Source of the DNA: Prolixibacter denitrificans
GTDB lineage: Bacteria; Bacteroidota; Bacteroidia; Bacteroidales; Prolixibacteraceae
Direction: 5' to 3'
Length of the DNA: 64,000 nucleotides
NCBI RefSeq assembly: GCF_003014495.1
Contig: NZ_PYGC01000001.1
Span: 745,805-809,804 of the forward strand
Both the position numbers and the translations under genes were made by a program. Every line of letters starts with the position of its first letter. The stretch's first letter is position 1. The notes below the pieces were generated by a model, which did not search any database, was not told the origin of the DNA, and saw only the letters and a program-made list of their open reading frames with translations. This document shows positions 45,639 to 53,675 of the stretch, piece after piece.

Positions 45639-47216
45639 ATGAAAAAAACAATTATCATATCCGTCCTTGCAATCCTCACCCTAATAACAGGCATTGCAAC
45701 AGCAAGAGATTATCCGGATGAGTACCTGGGTTTGCCGGGTGACAACCTGAACCTCTATGCTACCATGAAATTATTCCAGGAGTCAGAAACGCTGGAAGCT
45801 TTTGAAAGAAGCCTGAACGACCCCAATTCACATATCAATAATCTCGACCTGAATGGGGACAACCTGGTTGACTACATTTCGGTGGTTGATTATGTTGACG
45901 GAGACGTTCATAACATCGTTTTAAGAACTCAACTCAACAGGAATGAAACACAAGACATAGCTGTCTTCACAGTTCAACGCTTCGACGACGGGACAGCGCG
46001 GATACAGCTTATTGGTGACGAAGCGCTTTACGGCAAAAACTACATTGTTGAACCCATTTATGCCGACAGTCAGGAAACACCCAACCCGGGGTACATGGGT
46101 AATACTACAGTTATAGCAACTCCGGCACCGGTTACCGTCACGACCTACCAGGTTGCATTCTGGCCCATCATCCGGTTTATCTATCGTCCCGGTTATGTTC
46201 GCTGGCATTCCGTCTGGGGATGGGGACATTATCCTTCCTATTGGAATCCGTGGCGCCCATACTACTGGCATACTTACTTTGGCTATCACAGTCACTTTGA
46301 CCATTACTATTATGCCCATTATCGCCATTGGAATCATTATCGGTACCATCGCTATCACAATTTCTACTACAATCATGTGCGGGCACACTCTCCACAAGTG
46401 AACGTCAGAATCAGGAGAGGAAACTATAGATCGACCTACTCACGCCCGGACCTGAGAAGAAGAGGTGACGAAATATACAGGAGAACAGCCCGAAGAAGCA
46501 CGGGATATCGAACGGACAACTCACATTACCGAAGAACGAACAGCGGCCAGTCTGTAAGCAACAGAAGAACTTACAATACCCATTCAAATTCCGGAAGACG
46601 AACGGTTTCAGGTACCCCGTCGCGGACACCGACCAATTCCTCTGCCAACAGGAGATCCGTAGACACACGAAGATCGTCAACAATACGCTCCGGAAGATCC
46701 ACCACAAATCCATACCAGGGAGGTAATAACGGCGTATCTCAAAGTCGAAGCAGGAACAGTTCATCATACGGAAGCGGCACACGTTCTTCGGTAAGCACCC
46801 AAAGACATGCGCCGCAAAAAACGACAATAAACAGAAGCAGATCGTCGAGGTCATCTACTGTTGGTCGGACTTACAGGCGACCAACGCAATCACGCACGAC
46901 TTATTCAAACAGGTCATCTTCGAAACCAAGGGTGTCCTCCCGGTCTTCGAGTTCAAGAAGTTCATACCGGAAGCCCAATGTGTCATCGAGATCTTCTGTT
47001 TCAAGAAGTTCTTCCAGTCAACCAAGGGTGTCGTCCAGAAGTCATAGCTCAAGCAACAGAAATTCAAGCGTTTCACACAGGAGCAGTCGTAGCTCCAGCA
47101 GCAGAAGCTCAAGCGTTAGAAGTAGTCGCAGCTCGAACAGTCGAAGTTCCAAAGCGACCACTAAGAGCAGTCATTCCCGATCATCTTCGGGTCGAAGATC
47201 TGGACGCAGGAAATAA
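45639..47216 (+). CDS. Secreted His/Tyr/Trp-rich and Ser/Arg-rich low-complexity protein
   Basis: A 525-aa exported protein; the ATG at 45639 begins a clean signal peptide (KKTIIISVLAILTLITGIATA), so the in-frame start at 45525 is unlikely. A globular N-terminal domain (about 23-165) has a DLNGDNLVDYI loop that resembles a calcium-binding EF-hand/dockerin loop. Residues about 175-255 are dominated by His, Tyr and Trp (HYYYAHYRHWNHYRYHRYH). The last 270 residues are a highly basic Ser/Arg tract ending SGRRSGRRK. No family was recognised. Binding to anionic polymers or a matrix role is inference. Confidence 0.8.
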   Translation: MKKTIIISVLAILTLITGIATARDYPDEYLGLPGDNLNLYATMKLFQESETLEAFERSLNDPNSHINNLDLNGDNLVDYISVVDYVDGDVHNIVLRTQLNRNETQDIAVFTVQRFDDGTARIQLIGDEALYGKNYIVEPIYADSQETPNPGYMGNTTVIATPAPVTVTTYQVAFWPIIRFIYRPGYVRWHSVWGWGHYPSYWNPWRPYYWHTYFGYHSHFDHYYYAHYRHWNHYRYHRYHNFYYNHVRAHSPQVNVRIRRGNYRSTYSRPDLRRRGDEIYRRTARRSTGYRTDNSHYRRTNSGQSVSNRRTYNTHSNSGRRTVSGTPSRTPTNSSANRRSVDTRRSSTIRSGRSTTNPYQGGNNGVSQSRSRNSSSYGSGTRSSVSTQRHAPQKTTINRSRSSRSSTVGRTYRRPTQSRTTYSNRSSSKPRVSSRSSSSRSSYRKPNVSSRSSVSRSSSSQPRVSSRSHSSSNRNSSVSHRSSRSSSSRSSSVRSSRSSNSRSSKATTKSSHSRSSSGRRSGRRK

Positions 47217-47227
47217 AAAGATGCAAG

Positions 47228-47257
47228 AAAGCCGGTCATTTCTGACCGGCTTTTTTA
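47228..47257. terminator. Bidirectional terminator, copy 1 of a repeated hairpin
   Basis: AAAGCCGGTCA pairs with TGACCGGCTTT around TTTC-like loop bases, with T and A runs on both sides. The same hairpin recurs at 48640-48668 and, altered, at 49074-49102. Confidence 0.85.
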
Positions 47258-47283
47258 ATTTATTTCTTTTGCAGAGTTTAAGT

Positions 47284-48273
47284 TTACAACTGGGCTTCTG
47301 CCGCTTTAATCTCATTCCAGGCTTCTGCATCCAGTTGCGCTCCAACAACGCCGATAATCCGGCCTGCCAAAAGCGCACCAAGGCGACCGGCTTTTTCCAG
47401 TTCGTATCCTTTCGATATACCAGCGAGCATTCCGGCTGCGAAGAAATCACCGGCTCCGGTTGTATCAACTACTTTGTTTCCTTTAGCAGGAATGTGCCAT
47501 TTGCTGGTTCCTTGTTTGATGAAAGCACCTTTACTCCCCACCTTTACAACGGCAATATCACAGCGTGATGCAATCGCATCCAACGCTTCTTCCGGCTCTT
47601 TATCGGTAAATGCTTTTGCTTCCTCTTCGTTGGCAAACAAAATGTCAACGTAATTATCGACCAAGTCATTCAGTACCTCAAGATTTGCTTCCACGACATT
47701 GTAGCTGGCCAAATCGAGTGCCACTTTCAAACCTGCTGTTTTGGCTTTTCTGGCTGCTTCGAGAATCAATGCATAATTCTGTACCAAATAGCCTTCAATC
47801 AGGAAGTAGTCAAATCCTTCAAATACTTTCGGATCAACGTCGTCAGCTCCCATATCAACCGCAGCTCCAAGGTAGGTTCCAAAGGTTCGTTCTCCGTCCG
47901 GGGTAATCAGGGCCACAGCCCTACCGGTGCGGGTATCCATCTTCTTCAGAAACGGCTCAATCCGGTTTTCTTCAAGTTTCGATTCAAAGAAACGTCCCAT
48001 GTCATCCTCGGCAACGGATCCGACAAAGCCACAGGGAACGCCCAAATTAGCTACACCATTCATGGCATTGGCTACTGAACCTCCGGTAGTTATCTTTTTC
48101 TCAAAACCATTTGTCTTTTCCTGCATCTTCTCTGATAATTCGCGACCGACCAGGGTCATGCTTCCTTTCGGAAGTCCAAATTCCTGCAGAGTGGATTCGT
48201 CACTTAGAAGAGTCATAATGTCTACCAGGGCATTGCCTATTCCCAGGATTTTCGGATAATCAACGTTATGCAT
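47284..48273 (-). CDS. PfkB-family carbohydrate/nucleoside kinase (adenosine kinase-like)
   Basis: A 329-aa cytoplasmic kinase of the ribokinase superfamily. Signatures are ILGIGNALVDIM at the start, GGSVANAMNGVANLG (64-78) for substrate binding, and DTTGAGDFFAAGML (270-283) with Asp276 as catalytic base. The FANEEEAKAFT segment is also typical. Bacteroidota members are usually labelled adenosine kinase, but sugar substrates cannot be excluded from sequence alone. A TATATTTG -7-like element lies at 48312-48305 on the minus strand. Confidence 0.92.
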   Translation of the reverse strand: MHNVDYPKILGIGNALVDIMTLLSDESTLQEFGLPKGSMTLVGRELSEKMQEKTNGFEKKITTGGSVANAMNGVANLGVPCGFVGSVAEDDMGRFFESKLEENRIEPFLKKMDTRTGRAVALITPDGERTFGTYLGAAVDMGADDVDPKVFEGFDYFLIEGYLVQNYALILEAARKAKTAGLKVALDLASYNVVEANLEVLNDLVDNYVDILFANEEEAKAFTDKEPEEALDAIASRCDIAVVKVGSKGAFIKQGTSKWHIPAKGNKVVDTTGAGDFFAAGMLAGISKGYELEKAGRLGALLAGRIIGVVGAQLDAEAWNEIKAAEAQL

Positions 48274-48304
48274 ATTGTGCTGTTTTTTGACTTTAAAATT
48301 TTCA

Positions 48305-48312
48305 CAAATATA
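48305..48312 (-). promoter_or_regulatory. Probable -7 element of the PfkB kinase gene
   Basis: On the minus strand the octamer reads TATATTTG, an exact TAnnTTTG match, 31 bp before the ATG. No clear -33 element was found. Confidence 0.4.
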
Positions 48313-48465
48313 TTTTAGTTTTTAGGAAAACCTGTTATTTTTGCAACGCCTTTGACGAAAACGTTGAAGGAATGTTCTTAAAAAAATCCGGTGAAAACAA
48401 TAGTTTGCGAGCCGAAAACAACTATCTTCGCACAGCAAACATTGGTTAAAAACCGATAAAAAAAT

Positions 48466-48539
48466 TCCCTAGTAGCTCAGTTGGTTAGAGCGGCGGACTG
48501 TTAATCCGTAGGTCGTAGGTTCAAGTCCTACCTGGGGAG
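48466..48539 (+). tRNA. tRNA-Asn (anticodon GTT), copy 1
   Basis: A 74-nt cloverleaf: acceptor TCCCTAG pairs with CTGGGGA, D-arm AGCTCAGTTGGTTAGAGC, anticodon stem GGACT with GTT then AATCC, T-arm GTAGG-TTCAAGT-CCTAC, discriminator G. CCA is not encoded. An identical copy follows after 20 nt. Confidence 0.97.
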
Positions 48540-48559
48540 CACTTTTAAGGAAAATATTT

Positions 48560-48633
48560 TCCCTAGTAGCTCAGTTGGTTAGAGCGGCGGACTGTTAATC
48601 CGTAGGTCGTAGGTTCAAGTCCTACCTGGGGAG
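48560..48633 (+). tRNA. tRNA-Asn (anticodon GTT), copy 2
   Basis: Identical to the first copy over its full 74 nt, which implies recent duplication or gene conversion. It is followed within 10 nt by a strong terminator, so both tRNAs are probably made from one transcript. Confidence 0.97.
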
Positions 48634-48639
48634 CTGAAA

Positions 48640-48668
48640 AAAAGCCGGTCATTTCTGACCGGCTTTTT
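48640..48668 (+). terminator. Terminator after the tRNA-Asn pair, copy 2 of the repeated hairpin
   Basis: AAAGCCGGTCA and TGACCGGCTTT form the stem, followed by TTTT. The stem-loop sequence is identical to that at 47228-47257. Confidence 0.85.
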
Positions 48669-48703
48669 TTGCACCTTAACATTTTCAATGCATTAAAGTA
48701 AAA

Positions 48704-48994
48704 ATGTTTTACATCTACATCCTGTATTCTCCCTCCTCAGATATCTATTATGTTGGTTCTACAGATAATGTGGAGCGTAGATTAGAAGAGCACAATTATC
48801 TGTCAGAAAATAGTTTTACCAGCAAACACCGTCCCTGGCGTTTAAAAGTTGCATTTGAGGTTGGTCATTCACGCACGGCCGCTCTCAAGATTGAAAAACA
48901 TATCAAAAGACAGAAAAACAGAAAATATATTGAAGACATTATTGAACGAAATTCGATCGACCGATTAATTGCAAGGTTCAGCTCAGTTGGTTAG
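48704..48994 (+). CDS. GIY-YIG nuclease superfamily protein
   Basis: A 96-aa small nuclease-fold protein. The GIY-YIG hallmarks appear as FYIYILYSPSSDIYYVGST (Tyr5 and Tyr17/YVG), followed by Arg25/26 in NVERRLEEHN and the acidic/basic helix RTAALKIEKHIKRQ. The length is typical of stand-alone members. Its last codons (ARFSSVG) run into sequence matching the 5' part of tRNA-Asn, so the gene ends inside a tRNA remnant. It lies between intact and broken tRNA-Asn copies, which suggests a homing-type or tRNA-targeted element. Confidence 0.88.
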   Translation: MFYIYILYSPSSDIYYVGSTDNVERRLEEHNYLSENSFTSKHRPWRLKVAFEVGHSRTAALKIEKHIKRQKNRKYIEDIIERNSIDRLIARFSSVG

Positions 48995-49069
48995 AGCGGT
49001 CCCGACGTACGTCGGGATTAATCCGTAGGTAGTAGGTTCTCCCGAAGTCCATCGGGACTACCTGGGGAG
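48972..49069 (+). pseudogene. tRNA-Asn remnant carrying two palindromic inserts
   Basis: AGCTCAGTTGGTTAGAGCGG, TTAATCCGTAGGT and CTACCTGGGGAGC match the tRNA-Asn genes. The acceptor 5' strand is lost. In the anticodon arm CGGACTG is replaced by TCCCGACGTACGTCGGGA (49000-49017), so the GTT anticodon is gone. In the T-loop a TCCCGAAGTCCATCGGGA element (49040-49057) sits around the original AAGTCC. It cannot be a working tRNA. Confidence 0.85.
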
Positions 49070-49073
49070 CTGA

Positions 49074-49102
49074 AAAGCTGGTCAGAGACGACCGGCTTTT
49101 TT
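49074..49102 (+). terminator. Terminator after the tRNA remnant, diverged copy 3 of the repeated hairpin
   Basis: AAGCTGGTC pairs with GACCGGCTT (one G-T pair), followed by TTTT. It takes the same position relative to the remnant as copy 2 does to the intact tRNA. Confidence 0.75.
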
Positions 49103-49126
49103 GTAGACATTACTCGACTTGAAAAA

Positions 49127-49154
49127 AGAAAGGGCGCCACATGGCACCCTTTTT
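49127..49154. terminator. Terminator at the end of the sulfatase gene
   Basis: AAAGGGCGCC pairs with GGCACCCTTT (one mismatch) around a 4-nt loop, with T-runs on the plus strand and AAAAAAG (T-run on the minus strand) on the other side. Confidence 0.7.
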
Positions 49155-49177
49155 TATTTTATAATCATACGATTTGT

Positions 49178-50794
49178 CTATTCATGCTTATTAATCGCTT
49201 CCAGGTAAGCATCAAGATAATGCTTGTCGAGCTGATCCGAATCACCATATTTCTGACGCAACTCGGTTAACCGTTCGTGCATCATTTTCTGCACATCGGC
49301 GTAAGCCGGATCGCCATACACACTATGCATTTCATGCGGGTCTTTCTCCAAATCATAGAGCTCCCATTCGTCGATATCGTAGTAAAAATGCATGAGTTTG
49401 TACCGGTTAGTCCGGACACCGTAATGCCGTTTCACCATGTGAATTGACGGATATTCATAGTAGGTGTAATAGATCGCATCGCGCCATTCAGAACTCTGCC
49501 CATCAACCAACTTACGGAACGACATACCCTGCATGTCCTTCGGAATTTTCACACCCGCATAGTCGAGGAACGTCGGAGCAAAATCAAGGTTTTGTACCAA
49601 CTGGTCAATCTTAGTCCCTGGCTTGATCTCTTTCGGATAACGCATTAGTAGTGGTGTCCGGAAGGATTCCTCGTACATGAAACGTTTGTCGAACCAGCCG
49701 TGTTCGCCTAAATACATTCCTTGATCGGAAGTGTAAACCACGATGGTATTGTCGGCCAGGCCGCTCTTATCGAGATAATCGAGCAATTCGCCCACGGCAT
49801 CATCCACCGAGGCAACACACGCCAGGTAATCCTGCAGGTAACGCTCGTAACGCCAGTGTGCCAGTTGTTGCTCGTTCATGTTCGGATACGCTTTTTCGAA
49901 GGCTTCGTTCATGGGACGGTATACCGAATCCCAGGCAGCCTTTTGCGCGGAATCCATCCTGCCAACATTGTGTTTGAAGGCATTGCGGCCCCAGTTGGTC
50001 GGATCTTTCAGACCCAGTTTATCCATCACCTCCGGATAGAGTTTATCGTCACCCGACCAGTTCTGATCGCGGTAGACCCGCATCTCAGCAGCGTGGGCGG
50101 CTGTTCCCCGGCCACTGTAATCATCATGGTAGGTAGCCGGCTCCGGAAACTCCTTCTCCGTGTATTCCTTGTAGTACTTTTCTTCAGGCATCCACTCGCG
50201 GTGCGGCGCCTTTTCGTGGAAAAGTAAACAAAACGGCTTGCTGGTATCACGTTTTTTCAGCCAGTCGAGTGCCAGCCGGGTGGTAATTTTCGTTACATAG
50301 CCCGGAATCCGCTCCTCCTTCCCATTGATTATAAAATCGGGATTGTAATAATGTCCCTGGCCGGGAAGAACAGCGGAATAATCGAAGCCCTGCGGCGTTC
50401 CGTCGAGATGGATTTTACCGACCAGGGCAGTTTGGTAACCCGATTGCCGCAACAACTTCGGAAAGCTTTCCTGGTCCCAGTTGAACCGTTGGACATTGTC
50501 TACTTTGCCGTTAATGAAACTGTGTTTACCGGTCAGCATCACGGCCCGGCTCGGCGCACAAAGTGAGTTGGTGACAAAGGCGTGGGAAAAAATAGCCCCT
50601 TCATGTCCAATCCGGTCGATGTTGGGCGTCTTAATCAGGGTCGAATCATACGCACTAATGGCCTGGTAAGCATGGTCGTCACTCATGATGTAGATAATGT
50701 TGGGCCGTTGCGGTTTGGGAGCCTTCTGCGTGCAGGCGGTTGCAGCCGCTCCTACTGTCAGCAGGGCGAGTGCGTGTGTCAGGTGATTATTCAT
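49178..50794 (-). CDS. Formylglycine-dependent sulfatase (exported)
   Basis: A 538-aa type I sulfatase that hydrolyses a sulfate ester, probably on a glycan. The FGly motif is intact: Cys79-Ala-Pro-Ser-Arg83 followed by AVMLTGKHS. Metal-binding Asp39-Asp40 lie in IIYIMSDDHAYQ, and the second half has TSDQGMYLGEHGWFDKRFMYEE. The ATG at 50794 starts an export signal with a possible lipobox Cys21; a longer frame to 50995 overlaps the next gene and is unlikely. Cys-type sulfatases need a maturation enzyme, which is not in the window. No SusCD or sulfated-glycan locus adjoins it. Confidence 0.92.
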   Translation of the reverse strand: MNNHLTHALALLTVGAAATACTQKAPKPQRPNIIYIMSDDHAYQAISAYDSTLIKTPNIDRIGHEGAIFSHAFVTNSLCAPSRAVMLTGKHSFINGKVDNVQRFNWDQESFPKLLRQSGYQTALVGKIHLDGTPQGFDYSAVLPGQGHYYNPDFIINGKEERIPGYVTKITTRLALDWLKKRDTSKPFCLLFHEKAPHREWMPEEKYYKEYTEKEFPEPATYHDDYSGRGTAAHAAEMRVYRDQNWSGDDKLYPEVMDKLGLKDPTNWGRNAFKHNVGRMDSAQKAAWDSVYRPMNEAFEKAYPNMNEQQLAHWRYERYLQDYLACVASVDDAVGELLDYLDKSGLADNTIVVYTSDQGMYLGEHGWFDKRFMYEESFRTPLLMRYPKEIKPGTKIDQLVQNLDFAPTFLDYAGVKIPKDMQGMSFRKLVDGQSSEWRDAIYYTYYEYPSIHMVKRHYGVRTNRYKLMHFYYDIDEWELYDLEKDPHEMHSVYGDPAYADVQKMMHERLTELRQKYGDSDQLDKHYLDAYLEAINKHE

Positions 50795-50948
50795 TTGGAT
50801 ATCGTTAAGGTTTGTGTCGTTCGATTCAGGTTGCCGGATACGGTTTCCTATTCCCCTAAAACCGTATCTCCCTAACAAATATAAAAATCTTACCTGCCGG
50901 AGACGTATCCTCACCTGCTTTTTTACGATTGACCCGCTGAGAAAGAAC

Positions 50949-51620
50949 TCAATGCTTCTTCTTTTCCGGCCACATACTAATAGACAAACCAACACCGATG
51001 ATAAGAGCTCCCCTTAAACCCGGACGCTCTATCTCCGTCGGAGTATTAAACTGAATACTGTTTATGTATTTATTGTAGCTGATATTATTCCCTCCCAGAG
51101 AAAGCATACTGGAAACCCGATGTGATAAGCGCGCCCGAACTCCTAATGCCATTCCCTGAAAATATTGGAATCCGGTATCACCCAAACCCGAATACGAATT
51201 CCCTTCCGGATCCTGAAAACGACCGTCTCCCCACATGCGCCAGGTGCCGACACTGTATTCCATAAACAGCGCCCAAAAACCATCTTCATCGTCCTGCAAT
51301 ACCAGGTAAAGTCGGGGTGTGGCCGAAAGAATGGAATACGTGGCCGAGATATTGTAATCACCAATTTTAAACCATTCTCCATCCCAATCCGATAGCGACT
51401 CAATGTCCCACATTCGTCCAATTTTCCCGTCGACCTGGAGCCCCATAAACGACAATGGAAAAAACTCATGTCCCAATCCACCAAAAACCGAATTCAAATC
51501 ATCCACGGCATTCTGGTCAATTCCATATGACAGGATGAGGTTGTTGGGCTGATCGTGCCACTGGGCCTGAACTGTCAGTGAACAAAAAAGTAGGACAATA
51601 ATATAAAACAACATTCTCAT
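50949..51620 (-). CDS. Outer-membrane beta-barrel protein, unknown function
   Basis: A 223-aa exported protein with a signal peptide ending TVQAQ and strands rich in Gly and aromatics (FFPLSFMGLQVDGKIG, GFWALFMEYSVGTWRMW, ALGVRARLSHRVSSMLSLG), ending GLSISMWPEKKKH. This looks like a small barrel, but no family was recognised. It follows a similar-sized barrel gene by 16 bp, so the two form an operon. Confidence 0.65.
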   Translation of the reverse strand: MRMLFYIIVLLFCSLTVQAQWHDQPNNLILSYGIDQNAVDDLNSVFGGLGHEFFPLSFMGLQVDGKIGRMWDIESLSDWDGEWFKIGDYNISATYSILSATPRLYLVLQDDEDGFWALFMEYSVGTWRMWGDGRFQDPEGNSYSGLGDTGFQYFQGMALGVRARLSHRVSSMLSLGGNNISYNKYINSIQFNTPTEIERPGLRGALIIGVGLSISMWPEKKKH

Positions 51621-51636
51621 TGGTCAGCCTCTTCGT

Positions 51637-52209
51637 TTATAGTACCAATCCTAAACGAACACCCAGAATCAAACCGCCCGACATAACGCGGTCGCCTATA
51701 TTGCTTTCAATTCCGGTGAATAAATCCCAGATAACAGCGTCGCCCACGGGACGACGAATGCCCCAAGTCAGTCGCCATGTAAAGCCACCGGAATAAATTC
51801 CATCCACATTCTCGCGGTACAGTGGAATATTCAACGCTTCCACATAATAACGCCCCGACAAATTCACATACGATCCGATGTGATGGCGGATACTTTTATT
51901 CATCCGGATACGTCGCGCGTCGGAATAGCGCCATTGCACACCGGTTTCTACGTACGGTAACAGGTAAAACGCTTTAGCCTGAAAATGCAACAAATGGCTG
52001 AGATAGGCGCTTGTTTCCGTGTAATACGGTGTGGTTTCAAAACCTGCACTTCCGGTGAATCTGCCCGTAAGCGGAAATTCATAGCGGTAACCCGGCGAAA
52101 TAAAATCGACCCGGTGAAAAGCCGGAATTCTGGTTTCACTATTCTGAGCAATGGATTGAAAAATGGATAAGGTAAAAAGGCAAAGGAGAGCAACTCCCAT
52201 TTTTTTCAT
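51637..52209 (-). CDS. Outer-membrane beta-barrel protein, unknown function
   Basis: A 190-aa exported protein; signal peptide LLCLFTLSIFQSIAQ. Short amphipathic strands follow (FISPGYRYEFPLTGRFTGSAGF, AFYLLPYVETGVQWRYS, GSYVNLSGRYYVEALNI, MSGGLILGVRLGLVL), and the protein ends in a hydrophobic strand. It is the first gene of the pair with the 223-aa barrel protein. No family recognised. Confidence 0.65.
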   Translation of the reverse strand: MKKMGVALLCLFTLSIFQSIAQNSETRIPAFHRVDFISPGYRYEFPLTGRFTGSAGFETTPYYTETSAYLSHLLHFQAKAFYLLPYVETGVQWRYSDARRIRMNKSIRHHIGSYVNLSGRYYVEALNIPLYRENVDGIYSGGFTWRLTWGIRRPVGDAVIWDLFTGIESNIGDRVMSGGLILGVRLGLVL

Positions 52210-52526
52210 GAAACAAACTTTAGTTAAATAATTAGATTTCGTTAGTGGTTCTGTTCTTTTATTCTTTTCTGAAGGAAAAGGTTACCTGTAAAAATATTGT
52301 TAAGTAACATGAAATGCAAGCACGCTAAACATTGCAAATACCGCTTTTTTTAAGAAAGGATATTATTCCCATCTTATCCGTATACTTTCATTCTATATGC
52401 TGAAAAGCAGCTCTAATAAACGTTTATTAGGATTTAATTAAATTTTTTAACAAAAGTTTAATAAAGTTAATCTTATACTTAGCCTCCGAATAATAAATCA
52501 CCTAAAAAACATTGGAGGATTCTTTT
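52210..52526. other. AT-rich divergent intergenic region
   Basis: A 317-bp gap. It probably holds promoters for the leftward barrel pair and the rightward NEW3-ABC operon, but none was clear. GGAGG at 52514-52518 is the ribosome site of the NEW3 gene. Confidence 0.45.
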
Positions 52527-53672
52527 ATGTCTACCCGCACTAAATGGTTAAGTTTATCATTAACTCTTCTGTTTCAACTGGTTTTCATCGGAACCTATGC
52601 CGCCGGAACCGGCGTCGAGTTGTACACCCCTTACACCCGCATTTCCGTTCCACCAGGAGAAACGATTAATTACAACATCGAGGTTATCAACAACACCAGC
52701 CAGATTCAAACCATGCCCGTCAAGGTGATAGGAATGCCCCGTGGATGGGATAGCCAATTGAAATCGGGTGGCTGGAAAATCAGTCAAATCTCTGTCCTTC
52801 CGGGAAAAAAAGAGAAGCTTTCCCTGAAAGTAGATGTACCGCTGAAAATAAACAAAGGCAGCTATCATTTTAAAGTGTTAGCCGGCGGATACACTTCGCT
52901 CTTGCTGAATGTGGTGGTTTCGAAACGAGGAACCTACCAGACCGAGTTCACTACCGACCAACCCAATATGAAAGGGAACTCGAAGGCATCGTTTACGTTT
53001 AAAGCCAAGCTGAAAAACAGTACCGCCGACAACCAACTCTACGCCATCAAAGCTGATGCACCCCGTGGATGGAACGTCACTATCAAAGCCAGCTACAAAG
53101 AAGTCGCATCAGTCAACATCGCTCCTAACGAATCAAAAGATATTACCATCCAGATAAAACCGCCGTCTGAAGTGAAAGCCGGAACTTACCGAATTCCGGT
53201 AACAGCTTCTTCCGGAACCACCTCCGCCGAAATTGCGCTCGAAGTGGTGATTACCGGAACATTTAACATGGACCTGACAACGCCCACCGGCCTGCTCAGC
53301 ACCGACATCACTGCCGGCGACCAAAAACAGGTTGAATTCCTGGTCCAAAATACCGGTTCATCCGATCTGAAAGACATCAACTTCGATGTAACACAGCCAA
53401 CCGACTGGAAAGTTACTTTCGATCCGAAAAAAATTATCGACCTCGAAGCGGGCCACGCCACTAAAGTGATGGCTACTATCCAGGCTTCCAAGAAGGCAAT
53501 CGCCGGTGATTATGTCACCAAAATCGAAGCAAAAACACCGGAAGTAGGAACCAAAGCCGAGTTACGTGTCACTGTCAAAACACCTATGTTGTGGGGATGG
53601 ATTGGCGTTTTCATTATCCTCTTAGCGCTCGGAAGCGTGTTTTATCTGTTCCGCAAATATGGAAGGAGGTAA
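52527..53672 (+). CDS. NEW3-domain membrane-anchored extracytoplasmic protein
   Basis: A 381-aa protein with a signal peptide (ending TYAAG), three Ig-like NEW3-type beta domains (about 25-130, 135-245 and 250-350; signatures PPGETINYNIEVINNT, PRGWDSQLKS, APRGWNVTIKAS, QPTDWKVTFDP) and a C-terminal membrane helix (MLWGWIGVFIILLALGSVFYL) before RKYGRR. It is the first gene of an operon with an ABC ATPase and permease, so it may be their extracytoplasmic partner. The ATG at 52527 is preceded by GGAGG at 8-nt spacing; the in-frame TTG at 52512 is rejected. Confidence 0.88.
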   Translation: MSTRTKWLSLSLTLLFQLVFIGTYAAGTGVELYTPYTRISVPPGETINYNIEVINNTSQIQTMPVKVIGMPRGWDSQLKSGGWKISQISVLPGKKEKLSLKVDVPLKINKGSYHFKVLAGGYTSLLLNVVVSKRGTYQTEFTTDQPNMKGNSKASFTFKAKLKNSTADNQLYAIKADAPRGWNVTIKASYKEVASVNIAPNESKDITIQIKPPSEVKAGTYRIPVTASSGTTSAEIALEVVITGTFNMDLTTPTGLLSTDITAGDQKQVEFLVQNTGSSDLKDINFDVTQPTDWKVTFDPKKIIDLEAGHATKVMATIQASKKAIAGDYVTKIEAKTPEVGTKAELRVTVKTPMLWGWIGVFIILLALGSVFYLFRKYGRR

Positions 53673-53675
53673 TAC

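Noticed and set aside
49721-50227. 168-codon frame antisense to the sulfatase
   Set aside because: The sulfatase strand is a conserved enzyme; the antisense product matches nothing recognisable.
50794-50995. N-terminal extension of the sulfatase to 50995
   Set aside because: It would overlap the barrel gene end and place the export signal 67 residues in; the ATG at 50794 gives a normal signal peptide.
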